Shown: positions 1-11,970, counted from the stretch's first letter. The stretch: DNA of 64,000 nt from Iris pallida (GCA_029216955.1 JANAVB010003400.1:14659874-14723873), one strand, 5' to 3'. Numbers and translations are program-made. The notes: generated by a model not told the origin, from the letters alone.

Positions 1-1107
1 CTAGGCGTAAAACTCAATGAACTGTCTTGGCGTAAAATAGCTCGCGTAAAGTCCAATGCAAATAGCCTTGGCGTAAAATAGCTCATAAAGAGTTGCTTGC
101 GTAAAATCCTCAATTCCTTTGACTTAGTCTATAAAGCACTTTTTACGCTCCTACAATGGCAATATATTATTGTCATATATCATCAGTCCATAAATGGCAA
201 GATTATGTTGCAAAATATTGTATTTATTTTAATGCAATATTTTGTTGTCGTAAACTACTAGTATTATATGGCATTATATATTGCCATATATTGCAATCCC
301 ATATGGCAATTCTTCGTTAGGCATGTCTTTATTGTCATGTTTGAGAACGTAAGGCAACTGCCGGATTCCATATTTAAAAAATTAATTTTTACTATTTATT
401 TCCATGATCGACAAAATGTGACAAGTAATAGATGCCAATATTTGAAATATCAACTAAATTCAATTGCCAAAATTTAAGTAGATCATTAACAAAATATTAA
501 ATATAGATAATAATTCAATTTGTACACTTCAAATAAAAAAATAACTTCTAATTAAATATGGTAGATTCAGTACTACATCATTAATATTACATAAAACCAA
601 CTACACCAGGAATCCATACTTATCATATCCAACATTATGAGGCACAATTCCTCTTTTATATGAGGTTCAAAATTCAAATAGGTACTTGACACCCCCAACT
701 TAAACTTAAATTTGTTGCCTCCTTGTTCCCTCCACATATATAACATGTCTGTAAAGATTTCTTTGACAGTTATGGTGCGCCAATTCACAGCAATACAATC
801 TTTATATACCCTGGTATGGATTAACAATAAAATTAGCCTATAGACCAAATTGTGTTAATACAAAATTATATTTTAAGGTAGTGCAAATTTTTTGTTTTAT
901 TTGTTTTATATGAATGGTTACAACAGATGAAACTTGTATAAATATTTTATTTTAAGAATAAAAACTAATTGAAATAATCTATTTACAACCAAACTTATTC
1001 ATTGGCCTAAAACTGTTCTATTTGCAATGACAACCTCACATTTATATAAATATGTTTGTGAAATATATACAATCTCATCATTATAAATATTTTTCAAGTT
1101 TATTCTC

Positions 1108-1497
1108 ATGCATGCATATATGGTTCTCAACCTTCCATAGATGGTTTAAAAAAAAAATCTTCCATAGATTATTTAAAATAATATTATGTGCATATATGCT
1201 TCTCAACCTTCCATAGATGGATCTAAAACAATCTTCCATAGATAATTAAAATAATATTACATGCATATATGGTTCTCAGCCTTCCACAGGTGGCTGTAAA
1301 AAAAATCTTCCATAGATAATTAAAATAATATTCTATGGATATATGGTTCTCAACCTTCCAAAGAGGGCTCTAAAAAAATCTTCCATAGATAATGAAAAGA
1401 ATATTATATGCATATATGGTTCTCAACCTTTCATATATGGATGTAAAAAAAAAATCTTAACCTTCCATAGATAATTAAAAGAATATTTTGATTCTAG
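1108..1497. repeat. Minisatellite, about 71-78 bp unit, five copies
   Basis: Five head-to-tail units share the core TATATGGTTCTCAACCTTCC, followed by a run of A, then TCTTCCATAGATAATTAAAA and an AT-rich tail. Unit starts lie near 1116, 1194, 1265, 1340 and 1412. Units differ by scattered substitutions and A-run length, so the array is not recent. It lies inside the CACTA element body. Confidence 0.8.
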
Positions 1498-2637
1498 TGA
1501 AACGAATCCTAAACAAAGAAAAGATTTATTTTATCTTCATGAATATATGGTAAAATATTCAATAGTATATTGTAGAACTATTAGGATGATAATCAAGTAG
1601 AAAACAAACCTAATTAATATTTAGAAAAATATTTACAAACTCATTATAAAAAAAAAATAGAAAATTTATCAAATCTTATTTCCTCTAAATCTTTTTAGAA
1701 GAAGTGATAATAGAAGATTTGAAGGTTCAGGGTCCATGAGTAATATAGAAAACTAAGGAGAAAAATTTCATCATGTGTTTCAGAGTAATTTAGCTGGATA
1801 AAAATTTCACAATTTGATCAACGTTAACGCATTTGTTAACCAAAAATGAGAACACAAAATAAAGCAACATTTTAAATAATTATCCATAGCGATTAGTTGT
1901 CGATCTCTCGGACTCGATGACAGCAGAGACCTTCTACTAGAGGTGCTCAGAACCCAAAATCCAAAACTTCTCGTTTCCAAAAGAAATCTACAAATGAAAG
2001 AAAGAAAAAAAAAAACAAAAACAAAATAGAGAGGTTAAAGAAATAACTATGTTGAAGAAGGGGAAGAGAGATCTAGGTTGAAGGGGTAAAGAGAACCAAA
2101 GTTTAAATAGAGGCCTAGATTGAGATAGAATAGGAATTAGGATTTGGCAAAATAATAAAGGAGGGAAAATATTTCAACTTTTTATGTTCCCGCCGGTCTT
2201 ATGTATTGACACAAAAAAAAATTTTATTCTCATTAAACCACAAAAAAGTTTCCATAAGTAAACAAATAAAATATTGCCATATTTATTTTGTTCATGGAGG
2301 AAAAATATATTACATATTTTGGGGCAGCATTTTTTTCATAAACTAAATATTTTCTGGCAATGTAAAATATTGCCATATTTGATTGTAATAAATTATGTCA
2401 CAAATCCAGCTTGCCATAATATATTGCGATCAAATATGGCACGCGTTATTGTTGCCATAAACGTTTCCAATAAATATGGCATGCATCCTTATTGCCATAT
2501 AAAGTGTGTCAATTATAGGCAACATTATTTGTTGCCATAAACAAACTTGTGTATTAAGGCAATATTAATGTTGCCATATTATGACTATGTTATATGGCAA
2601 CATTTTATGTTGCCGTAAGACGTTGTTGTAAAATATG

Positions 2638-2652
2638 CTTTTTCTTGTAGTG
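2638..2652 (-). repeat. CACTA terminal inverted repeat (right end)
   Basis: On the minus strand this 15-mer reads CACTACAAGAAAAAG, the canonical CACTA-superfamily end. The 3 bp that follow (CAG, 2653-2655) are the presumed target duplication, but the left flank is outside the window so this cannot be confirmed. Confidence 0.75.
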
Positions 2653-3933
2653 CAGTGTGACCCATGCAGCATCAAAAAAACTGCTATTGATAATCGGTTA
2701 AAAATACTTACCATCAGTTAGCAGTATACCATTTCAAATACACTTATCATAAATCATTTTACCATCAGTTAAAAACACATATTGATAGTATGTTTTGATA
2801 AGTTATTAGTATTTTTGATACTACATTTTGATAAGTTAAACTGAAATCAAAACTAATTATTAATTATCTTATATTGTATCGAAAACCATGGTATCGACAC
2901 TAAACTAAAATCAACATTAAACTGCAATCAACACTAAATTGAAATGATTTTCAAGTTGCACAGTTAGTAGTCATTTGAGTAGATTGCAAAATCTCAAATG
3001 CTAGCTTTTGACGAGAACAAATGTGCTCCCTCTTAGTAGTCAAGGACTGTCTAGTTTTTTGTAAGAACAAATACGCTCCCTGCTAGTAGTCAAGAATCCA
3101 AGCGTATGTCTTATGGCTTCCTATTTAATGTAGGTTTTGTCTACTTTTTATAACCACTTGCCTAGTGTTCGTACTCCTGTCTATACTTATTTTTCCTCCA
3201 CCTATCTTTCAAAATCTTCCTTAACCAATAGTTGTGTTCCTTACTAATCTCGAACACAAGTGCATAGTTATAAAAAACAAGCTCCATTAACATTAGAAAG
3301 CAGCTCCTATATGAAGATTTTTGCACTAGCACAAACATTAGAGAGCAGCTGCCCAGTAGACAAATATGTACAATCAAAGATAAATAAACAAGGATTGCAA
3401 TCTCCCTAAATAAAGAAATACAATCAGCTTCCTTTCCTTACTAATCTCGAACATAAGTGCATAGATATTGAATACAGTTATATATAAAAAAGCTCCATTA
3501 ACATTAGAGAGCAGCTCCTAAGGAAGATTTATGTACTAGCACAAACAGATTTTGCTGTAGAAAGGTTTGTAGGAACTAAGCAAATAACACCATTACACAA
3601 TGAGTACGTGAGAGTTGTTACTTGTTCGCATCATATGAACGTTTGGACCTAACTAGTTACAAATTTGGCATGTTGTGTTCTTTCAAATTGAAAAGTGCAC
3701 TAGTAGCTAGCTACAATGAACCCCAGGGGAACACTAAGTCTAATATTAGTGAGATAATTTCTAAGCATACTAGACCCAAAAAAATGTTGCCAGTAGCATA
3801 AAGTGGTTAACGAGTCTGAAAGTAACTACTATGTTGATCCTCTCCTCCAGGCTTGCAATGTCTGGAGTAAACTGCTTAATAACCAGTGCTTCTCTTCCAA
3901 AGAAATAGCATAGGACATGAATAATTGCTTTTA
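2653..3933. other. Non-coding AT-rich spacer with two local duplications
   Basis: No gene is recognisable. A segment of about 100 bp at 3238-3336 recurs in direct orientation at 3434-3546; shared landmarks are ACTAATCTCGAACA, AAGCTCCATTAACATTAG and ACTAGCACAAAC. A shorter direct repeat containing GCTCCCT...TAGTAGTCAAG lies near 3012-3050 and 3062-3098. The stretch 2690-2860 has repeated ACCATCAGTTA and TTTTGATAAGTTA words and may be remains of another transposon end. Confidence 0.6.
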
Positions 3934-4098
<165 letters not shown>

Positions 4099-4245
4099 CA
4101 TGTGTGCTTGTGTGCTTCTGTACTACTACTACTATCAATAAAAGTTCAAGTTTGCTATTTTTAATCTTCTCACTCTACTTCTGGCCTTGTTGAAGATCCT
4201 GCTAACAATTGATCTTCTGGCCTTGTTGAAGATCCTGCTAACAAT
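4099..4245 (+). repeat. EPRV-1 terminal redundancy with polyadenylation signal (copy 1)
   Basis: Matches 11867-11970 almost base for base, beginning TGTGTGCTTGTGTGCTTC, running through CTACTACTACTATC and AATAAA (4137-4142), and ending GATCCTGCTAA. The last part is duplicated in tandem: about 34 bp at 4178-4211 recurs at 4214-4247, running up to the primer site; the copy at 11970 has one unit. This is the terminally redundant (R-like) part of the viral pregenomic RNA. Confidence 0.8.
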
Positions 4246-4268
4246 TGGTATCAGAGCCATGATGGCTC
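4246..4268 (+). promoter_or_regulatory. Minus-strand primer binding site (tRNA-iMet) with overlapping hairpin
   Basis: TGGTATCAGAGC (4246-4257) is complementary to the 3' end of plant initiator tRNA-Met, the usual primer of caulimovirids. It overlaps a perfect 6-bp stem with a 3-nt loop, GAGCCA-TGA-TGGCTC (4254-4268). The same arrangement occurs in EPRV-2 at 48173-48195 on the other strand. Confidence 0.85.
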
Positions 4269-4548
4269 GTGAGTAGGTGCGTTCTATCTTGCTATGGTCT
4301 TTATGTGACTATTAAAATGTAATCTGCTATTGTTCTATTACTGTTTATTGCTATATCTGAATGCTTAGGGATAGTTTGTATGGTGTGTCTATGTGTTGTG
4401 GGACGGCATCAAAGTCGCATAGGCGTTTGATGGCAGAGAGTGCCTTGTTTAGCCGTAAATCGTTGACAGCCGTGCAACCTTTTTACTACCAGAAGAATTA
4501 AATCTAAACCATTTAGATATTAGCAATCGTAGTGTTGTTATTAACAGC

Positions 4549-5663
4549 ATGTTGCAGGTTAATAGTTTACATGAAGGAAATAGCAAGATAGATCCCCAAA
4601 AAGAGATGAGTGACCAACTGGCAAACCTAATAGGTTCGTATAAGAAGACCCTTAATAAGGGTAAATCAGTTAAGAATACCAATCTGTATGAATTCCCTTC
4701 GGAATTAGAGGAGTTGAACAAATGGACAATTCCAAAAGTTCAACCTAAGGAAATATACCAAATAGGTACGTTTGATTTCAAGTCTTCCTTTGCAATTAAA
4801 ACAATGGAAAGAACTATCCAAGTCTCAGATAATGAACAAATAATTAAGCTATTATCTGAAGATGATATCTCTAATTACAGAGATAAATATAATTTCATTC
4901 ATATTGGACTAATACAGGTAGCATTAAAACCTTTAACACTTCAAGGTTAAATGCTTCTTTACTGACATCTCTAAGAGATGGTCGGTGTTTGGACTGGGCA
5001 CAATCCCTAATGGGAGTCATGCAGACAAGTCTCTGTCATGGTCAAGTATATTTTAATGTTTATCCCAATTTAAGCCTATCTCTAACAGATACAAACCTGT
5101 TAGAAGCTGTGTCTTTGAATTTAAAGACATTTGGTTATAATTTTCTTCCTGGATCTGAAACTGTAGCAATAATCTATAGAGTTCATTTTAAGGTGTTAAA
5201 TACTTTAGCCCCAACGGCTAAACACCTTACTAAACCAGGACATACTACTTTAGTAGAGACTAATCTCCTGACTACTAAGGTAGCTACTAATAGAATAATT
5301 AAATGGAAAGAAATAAACTTTCCTAATTAATGGACCCTGAATATGGTCGTACCACCGAAATCCATAATGGATTCGGAAATAGATCAAATAATTCAGACTC
5401 CAGATGGAGATGTGGAAGTTAGGTTTACTCCACAAATAAAAGCTAGAATCTCTACATCAAGCTCTAGGAGATTCATAACTGAGAAATCTATCTCAGATAA
5501 GCAATCAGAAGGTGAATCTTCTAATATAGAAGAAAATAAAATAGAAAAGATTCAAATAAATGAATCTAATGTCGTTCACCCAATATATGCTTCCAAATCA
5601 GATTCTCAGTCATCTAAATTAGATGAGGAACCGACAATGTCGGAAATGGCATTTAATTTTTAA
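4549..5663 (+). pseudogene. EPRV-1 movement protein (30K superfamily), broken
   Basis: The viral movement protein would carry the genome through plasmodesmata. The conserved caulimovirid block is visible: HIGLIQVALKPL near the end of the first open stretch (to 4950), then SLRDGR (the L-x-D-x-R signature), then YPNLSLSLTDTNLL and a GS-containing strand region up to 5330. A one-base frameshift at about 4946-4948 and an in-frame TAA at 5328-5330 divide it; the same frame then reopens from 5343 to 5663 as an acidic, Ser-rich tail. The true start may be the ATG at 4430, whose frame stays open for 24 codons before another frame break; the stretch from 4459 is open upstream of 4549. The C-terminal stop at 5661-5663 overlaps the next ATG by one base (TAATG). 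Confidence 0.8.
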
Positions 5664-6247
5664 TGGATTATAGACTCTCACCTGCTATGATTGAATGCTG
5701 TCAGAAAGAATATTACAGCAAAAAAAATAGAGAGTTTAGAGAATGGTTCCAACATCAATTCAAAGTTCATCAGCGTAGAGAATATAGAAAAATGTATGAA
5801 GAACACCTTCCAAATATGCAGAGGGTGCGATGGTTCCGAGATTGGTTCCTTGAAGAATACCTTAGTAGAAGAATAAGACATATAAATATAATAGATGAGC
5901 AATTTAAGATTTGGACCACTAAGGGAGGACAGAAAATAAAATCGTTATATCCTCCTAATGAATCTCTTAAAATATCTGCTCCATTTAATTCTAATATTGA
6001 GGCTAATTCGTTCTATAAGGCTATAGAACATGAGAAAGCCACAATAAAGGAGATACAAAAAATAATACTGCAAAATAATTATACTAATACCTTTATTCAA
6101 GTCATGGATAAACAATTAACCCGAATAGAGGAAAATATTCAGAAGTTAAATGATAAATTTAATTCGCTTAAAGGAGTAGAGCTTCATGAGAGTCCTATCG
6201 TTAAACCCAAATGGAAACAAGTAGGATTCCAATTAGACCTCCAATAG
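5663..6247 (+). CDS. EPRV-1 ORF between movement protein and coat protein, unknown function
   Basis: A 194-aa open frame starting at the ATG that overlaps the upstream stop (TAATG, 5661-5665). Residues 1-75 are rich in Arg, Trp and Tyr with motifs such as REFREWFQHQF and RWFRDWFLEEY. Residues about 120-175 look like a coiled coil (IEHEKATIKEIQKIILQ, later NIQKLNDKFNSL). Short coiled-coil proteins between movement and coat genes are known in caulimovirids as virion-associated proteins, but I cannot assign that role here. The downstream 6248-6357 stretch continues in another frame with two stops (6304, 6328), so this was probably once continuous with, or overlapped, the coat protein frame. Confidence 0.55.
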   Translation: MDYRLSPAMIECCQKEYYSKKNREFREWFQHQFKVHQRREYRKMYEEHLPNMQRVRWFRDWFLEEYLSRRIRHINIIDEQFKIWTTKGGQKIKSLYPPNESLKISAPFNSNIEANSFYKAIEHEKATIKEIQKIILQNNYTNTFIQVMDKQLTRIEENIQKLNDKFNSLKGVELHESPIVKPKWKQVGFQLDLQ

Positions 6248-6357
6248 AAGTTGCTGACTACAAGTTCAGATCTAAGTCAGAATTTAGCAAGGAAGATCTG
6301 AAATAGTTAGTCGAACAATTCAGAAATTAAAGCGTTAATGTACTCTCTGAAGAAGAA

Positions 6358-8073
6358 TTGGAGTACGAACGTCTTAAAGAGGAATTTCTGAATTATGATC
6401 CTAATAAGGCTAAGGATATACCGAACCACCTTAATGTGCTACAAAGAGAATCCTCGACCCAGAATGGTCAAGAGTCTGAATCTGACTCTAGGGAAACTTG
6501 CTCTACTCAGGATGAACAAGTTAATCCTATTGAATTAGCGGAAATGTATAATTCTTTTAATTCAGTTCATAACTCTTTAGAAGCGGTTCAGAAGGATATG
6601 AATCGAGAAAGAGTTAATATTGTCAAATATGATAAACCCAATTTGATTAAATATTACAACAAAAGTCCTTCTCTAATGGATGTTTTATATGAGGAGAATG
6701 ATTCTATAATTCAGAATCATTATTGTGCTGGAGAAATCTATGAATGGAACATAGATGGTCTTTCTGATAAACAAATTCATGATCAATTGCATCGAATATT
6801 GATGTACTCCAATGTTGCTAAAGTCGCTGGTAATAATGATCGACAAATTGCTTTATTTGTCGCTAGTGGATTTACAGGTATCCTACGAGGATGGTGGGGT
6901 CATTGCCTGAGTAATGAGCAACGGATGGAAATAATAAATGTCACCAAGACAGAAGACAGACATCAGAAATCTGATGTTGTTTATACTCTAATATACGATA
7001 TATTAGAACATTTCACAGGACATATTTCTGATGGGGGGAGAATTAGAACCCTAGTACAAAATTTACGATGTCCAACTTTGACTCATTTCAGATGGTATAA
7101 GGATACCTTTCTGAGTAGAGTTAGGGCACTTGATGATGCCAATGCATCACATTGGAAATCCAAATTCATTGATGGATTGCCTAAACTCTTTGCTGAAAAA
7201 ATACGGCAAAAGTTGAAGGAAAAGAATAATGGCGAAATACCATATCAAAATTACACCTATGGTGCATTAATCAATGCTTGTGTTCAAGAAGGCTTTGCTT
7301 TATGTAATGATCTAAAGCTAAGGAATCAATTGAAATTGCAAAGGCTTTCGGAGAGAAAGCAATTAGGTGAATTTGGTAGTCAATTCGCTGTAGATGATTA
7401 TAAGCCTTATGATAAGAAGGGAAAGGCTAAGAAGGATTATAGTAGAGAAAAAGGAAATAAGCCCTACTATAGGAGAAAAAGGAAGGAAAAATATCCTCAA
7501 CAATATAAAGAAAGAGAGAAGGGGAAAGAGAAGAAATCTTCTCAAAAAAGGAAATCATCTAAAGAAATAAAATGTTATAAATGTGGAAAAATTGGCCATT
7601 ATGTTAATAGGTGTTATACCAAAAAGAAAATCCAAGAAATAGAGGATGAAGGGTTAAAGAAAACCCTGTATAAAATATTGATAAATTCTGATGAAGAATT
7701 AGGTTCATCAGACGAGTCTAGTGATGATGAGTCGATTAATATGTGTGAAAATAATAGTGAATGTAGCTGTGAGGAATGTTCCAATGAACATGATCTTGAG
7801 TATTATAAGTCCATAATCGAAATGAATGGATTATCAATTAATGTATTGACTGGTCAAGATAAAGGAGAGATAATAAAATCTCTATTATCTACAGGAATCA
7901 GTAGAGATGCTAGGAAAAAACTAATAGATTTTTTTAGTAAAGAAGAAAAGTCAACTAGTAGTTCTTTGGATGAGGAAGGAACTAATAAGAAAGAGGAATT
8001 GTACAGCATGGATGAAGTCCTCCGACGATATAAAAATAAGGAGGTAAAAGCTGTTACAATACAAGATCTCTAA
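6358..8073 (+). pseudogene. EPRV-1 coat protein / N-terminal polyprotein with CCHC zinc knuckle
   Basis: This frame of about 571 codons covers a capsid-like domain (about residues 80-310), a very Lys/Arg-rich segment (about 345-400) and a zinc knuckle CYKCGKIGHYVNRC (CX2CX4HX4C, residues about 406-419). An acidic Ser/Glu/Asp segment with CSCEEC follows. The basic stretch plus CCHC next to acidic tails is the caulimovirid coat protein pattern. The frame shown opens at a TTG and has no ATG nearby, with stops just upstream, so the original start is lost. The TAA at 8071-8073 is a point nonsense: the minus-strand copy has a Gln codon there, and the frame continues into the protease region at 8128. 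Confidence 0.8.
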
Positions 8074-8127
8074 AATGAGATTAAGGTATTAAAAAGAGAA
8101 ATAAAAGAGTTAGAATCTCAAGATGAG

Positions 8128-10230
8128 ATGACTCAAATAAGATTGTCTAATCTTGAGACAGTAGCAAAGAATATGATAATCTATACTACCGAGCAAGGGG
8201 AAAGCTCAAAAAGAAGTAATACTTCTACCCCTGAAGTTTCTGATGAGGAAACTGAGCCTCAACAAAAATTAGAGAAAATAGATCTTTATGTTACCCAAAA
8301 ATGGTACATTCAAATATATTTACTTATTAATAATGAGTATTATATTAAGAATTTGATTGCACTAGTAGATAGTGGTGCAGATTTAATTGTGTTAAAGTGG
8401 GTGTGATTCCAATCAAGTATTGTGAACGCACAACTCAAACACTGAGTGTTGCAAACAATAAAGTATTGACAGCACCTTATAAGGTTACAGATGTTAATGT
8501 CTGTAAAAACTCTGCAACCATACCACTGCAATTTGTGGTAGTTAAGAAAATAACTCAGCATATTATTCTAGGGACTCCTTTCCTAGAAAAACTTATGCCA
8601 ATAAAGAATATTAATTTAAAGGGAATTTCTACTGTTTATAAAGGTAGAGAAAAAACCTTTGAATTTATTCGTGATCCAATGATCAAGATACTAAATGAAA
8701 TAAGAGAAATTGATTTTAAAGAAAATCAAATCAATTTTCTCTGGGAGGAAATAAGGCAAATACAAATCTCTGATCAATTAAATAAGCCAGAGATTAAGGA
8801 TAAAATAAAACAAGTTGAAGAGGAATTTAAACTTCAGACTTGTAGTAATCTTTCAAATGCATTTTGGGATAGGAAACAGCATATTGTTTCACTCCCTTAT
8901 GAGGATAACTTTAATGAGAAAGATATCCCAACCAAGGCAAGACCTTGCCAGATGAATCAGCAATATCTGGAAATATGCAAAAAAGAAATAAAGGATTTAA
9001 TAGACAAGAAGTTAATACGAAAAAAATCCTACTCTCCATGGAGTTGTACATCATTTTATGTAATGAATAATGCTGAGAGGGAGAGAGGTGTACCAAGATT
9101 GGTAATTAATTATAAACCTCTCAATAAGGTTTTGAAACGGATCAGATATCCAATCCCTAATAAGAGGGATCTGCTCAATAGAATTGTTAGAGCAAGAATT
9201 TTTTCTAAATTTGATTTAAAATTAGGTTTCTGGCAAATCCAGATACCTGAGCAGGATAGATATAAGACTGCTTTTACAGTTCCATTTGGGCACTATGAAT
9301 GGAATGTTATGCCCTTCGGACTGAAGAATGCTCCGTCCGAATTTCAGAATATAATGAATGAAATATTCAATAATTATTCTAAATTTATTCTATCCTATAT
9401 TGATGATATATTAATATTTTCCAATTCTCTTGATGAACATTTTAACACTTGAAGATTCTCAAGCATTTAGTCATCAAGAATGGGTTGGTGATATCAGCAC
9501 CAAATATAAAATTGTTCCAAACAGAAATAAGATTTTTGGGACATAATCTTGCAAATAGGACAATAATTCCTATCGATAGAAGTATTGAATTTGCTTCTAA
9601 GTTTTCCGATGAAATAACCGATAATAAGCAGTTATAATAATTTCTAGGGACATTGAACTATGTTTCTGATTTTTACAAGAACATAGCTTAGGATACAAAA
9701 ATTATGTATCAAAGATTGAAGAAGAATCCCATTGCCTGGACAGAAGATCATACTAAGGCAGTTAGGATAATAAAGCAAAAGGTTAAAAATTTACCTTGCT
9801 TGCATTTAGCCAATGCTGAATGGTTTAAAATAGTGGAGACAGATGCCAGTGATATTGGCTATGGTGGCATCTTAAAGCAGAGAAATCCTGAGACTAATAA
9901 GGAAGTCCTAGTCAGGTTCTGCTCGGGTAAATGGAATGATACCCAAATAAATTATTCCACAATCAAGAAAGAAATTCTTTTTATAATAGAATGCATTCAT
10001 AAGTTCCAAGATGATCTGCTTAATCAGAAGTTTTTGCTTAGAATAGATTGTAGTTCTGCAAAAATAGTCTTGGAAAAAGTTGTTAAAAATCTAGCGTCAA
10101 AAAAATATTTGCTAGATGGCAAGCTGAATTAGCTATTTTTGATTTTGATATTGAATATATTAAAGGAGAAGAAAATAGTCTTCCTGATTTTCTAACTCGC
10201 GAATTTTTGCAGAATGAGCAGGCAAGATAA
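8128..10230 (+). pseudogene. EPRV-1 protease - reverse transcriptase - RNase H polyprotein, broken
   Basis: The pol part of the viral polyprotein. The aspartic protease motif ALVDSGAD is at 8359-8382. A one-base frameshift at about 8390 shifts it into the frame 8397-9452. That frame holds the RT: KARPCQMNQQYLEICKKEI, then a KFDLK block, TAFTVPFGHYEWNVMPFGLK, and the catalytic YIDD (9396-9407, about residue 334 of this frame). Another one-base loss near 9450, a nonsense TAA at 9635 and a stop near 9690 follow. RNase H starts around 9704 with the catalytic-type motif ETDASDIGYGG (about 9836-9868). The original stop would be at 10228-10230, overlapping the ORF2 start by 17 nt. Confidence 0.85.
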
Positions 10231-11580
10231 GGGCAAACAGCCCTGGGAGCCTCTCAAATGGGAGCAGCCCAAAAGTCGCAAGACTCATCGGAGACAGGAC
10301 CAAATTCCTGTATGAAGAAATATTATTGTTTCAGCCGATAATGCAACCAATGAGCAACAGAAGGAAAATTTTTCCTATCAAGAGACGGCTACTCTTGCAG
10401 AAGTTGAGACAATATATACTCAGAAATCAGCTGAGGAAGACATAATATGTCTAGACAGGAATGATATTCCTGTGTCCAATGACACTTGGGACCCTTGGCA
10501 GCTCAAAGAAAAATACTTTGAGAAGAATTTTTATCCAATAAAAATGAGGGTGAGGAGTCATTATGAAGGAATGCTTCTCTCTACTAATTCGACAGAAATA
10601 GAGCACTTTAGGCAAAATCCTAAAGATCCACAGTCGGAGATTGTATATAGTAAAATTACTATATATAAAATTCTTACCCCTCAATCATGGGGTTTGTATC
10701 CAAATTTTGAGAGAGCAATGCTTTTCAGGAATAATACAACTTCAATGAAGTTTACCTACTGGGATTACATAGATGCCTTCTTCTACATATTTTATTATGA
10801 GAATGAGAGAAGAAAGCACTCCTGGTTTATCAAAATATGTCCAAAAATATTATAACAGGACATTCCCACCTGGTTCAATAAGTGGTGGATTTATTTTGGA
10901 GCAAACCTGGAAATACTGTCAGGACCTTTGCTCAACATGTTCGATGAATCGGTCAAAAAGGCAAAAATTTGCCAGAAAAAACAAAATTTTTATGATGAAG
11001 AAATAATTATGCTCTTCTTCGTCTCTAATAATGTTCCCCATATAATGAAGTGGTTTCTCAAATGTGCAGAGGGAAAATTTGGAATATACAAATTAAAAAG
11101 AATTTTTCTCATCAAATGGTGGAACAGAATTGATGAGAAGGAAAAATAGCAGAAATCAAGGCATCTCTTGCAGTAGAAGCCAAAGAATCAGAAAGGTTGC
11201 AAGAAGAAAAGATAATGGATTATGAGGATAAATACCTGAGAAAATTTAAAGATTATATGCTCAGGAAAAATCCCAAAATATCCAAAGAATAATTAAAAAA
11301 TTGCTGTCAAAAATATATTAATTCCCAAATGAAAGAAATATTTGGAGATACTATCTTCCTAGATCTTGATGATGATGATTCAATGAAGTCATCAGAGGCG
11401 TTAGTTGCAGCCCACGGCGATGAGGATGAATCTTCCTCTGAAAGCAATAAGGAGGTGGTGGTAGAATCGTCCGCCAGTCATGCGCCACGAAGGCGGCCCA
11501 GGAACAGTGAAGATAAAAAATTGAGGACATCTGTGCGACAGCAGAATAAAGGAGGAATTGACAAAGACAGCCACAAATAG
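10214..11580 (+). pseudogene. EPRV-1 ORF2 (unknown function), left-arm copy, broken
   Basis: Starts at ATG 10214, overlapping the end of the polyprotein frame by 17 nt. It is homologous throughout to the intact 436-codon frame on the minus strand (14436-15746). A TGA appears about 33 codons in, and further breaks lie near 10855, 11149 and 11290. Surviving blocks include WDPWQLKEKYF, a FTYWDYIDAFFYIFYYENERR block, and the acidic DLDDDDSMKSSEA tail with basic PRRRPRNS. ORF2-like proteins downstream of RNase H occur in florendovirus-type genomes; their role is not established to my knowledge. Confidence 0.75.
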
Positions 11581-11639
11581 CGATAATGGTGGTAGTGGGG
11601 CCTACAATCCATTATCAGGCCACATTCAAGATAAGAAGG

Positions 11640-11970
11640 AATCTCCTTAAAAAAAGCAAAAGGAGATGTGAAATAAAGTTGCAGAGACACGTAGGTACCT
11701 AATCCACTACGTGTAACTCTAATGATCTGCTCGAGACGGTTCTGCTGGACAGATGGCTTTTCAATAACCGGATGCTGTCGGTTTGCTTCGAGTGTTTCTG
11801 TATTATAAATAGACGCCTCTTGCCTCGTTTGTGGGTGTGCTAAGTTTTACTTTCTTCTGTAAGAGTGTGTGCTTGTGTGCTTCTGTACTACTACTACTAT
11901 CAATAAAAGTTCAAGTTTCCTATTTTCAATCTTCTCACTCTACTTCTGGCCTTGTTGAAGATCCTGCTAA
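11640..11970 (+). promoter_or_regulatory. EPRV-1 intergenic promoter and terminal redundancy (copy 2)
   Basis: Non-coding stretch after ORF2. TATA box TATAAATA at 11804-11811, followed by a probable transcript leader, then the repeated terminal region from 11867 with AATAAA at 11902-11907. It ends at GATCCTGCTAA (11970). A pregenomic RNA starting about 30 bp after the TATA box would be polyadenylated just downstream of the AATAAA. At 11970 the sequence jumps into RT instead of the primer site. Confidence 0.7.

Larger units (their letters stand above)
1..2652. mobile_element. CACTA (En/Spm-type) DNA transposon, 3' portion
   Basis: The right end is marked by CTTTTTCTTGTAGTG (2638-2652), the reverse complement of the CACTACAAGAAAAAG terminus typical of plant CACTA elements. 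The 360 bp before it are packed with short motifs in both orientations built on ATATGGCAA / TTGCCATAT, as expected for CACTA subterminal repeats that bind transposase. The same motif recurs at about 155-330, and a different short motif (GGCGTAAAA) is repeated at 1-110. No left CACTA terminus is visible, so the element probably begins before the window. No transposase frame is recognisable, so this is a non-autonomous or gutted copy. The middle (about 480-2270) is AT-rich and holds a minisatellite. Confidence 0.7.

Noticed and set aside
573..848. 91-codon open frame on the minus strand in the CACTA body
   Set aside because: No recognisable domain and no similarity to transposase motifs I know; in AT-rich transposon sequence such a length is not convincing.
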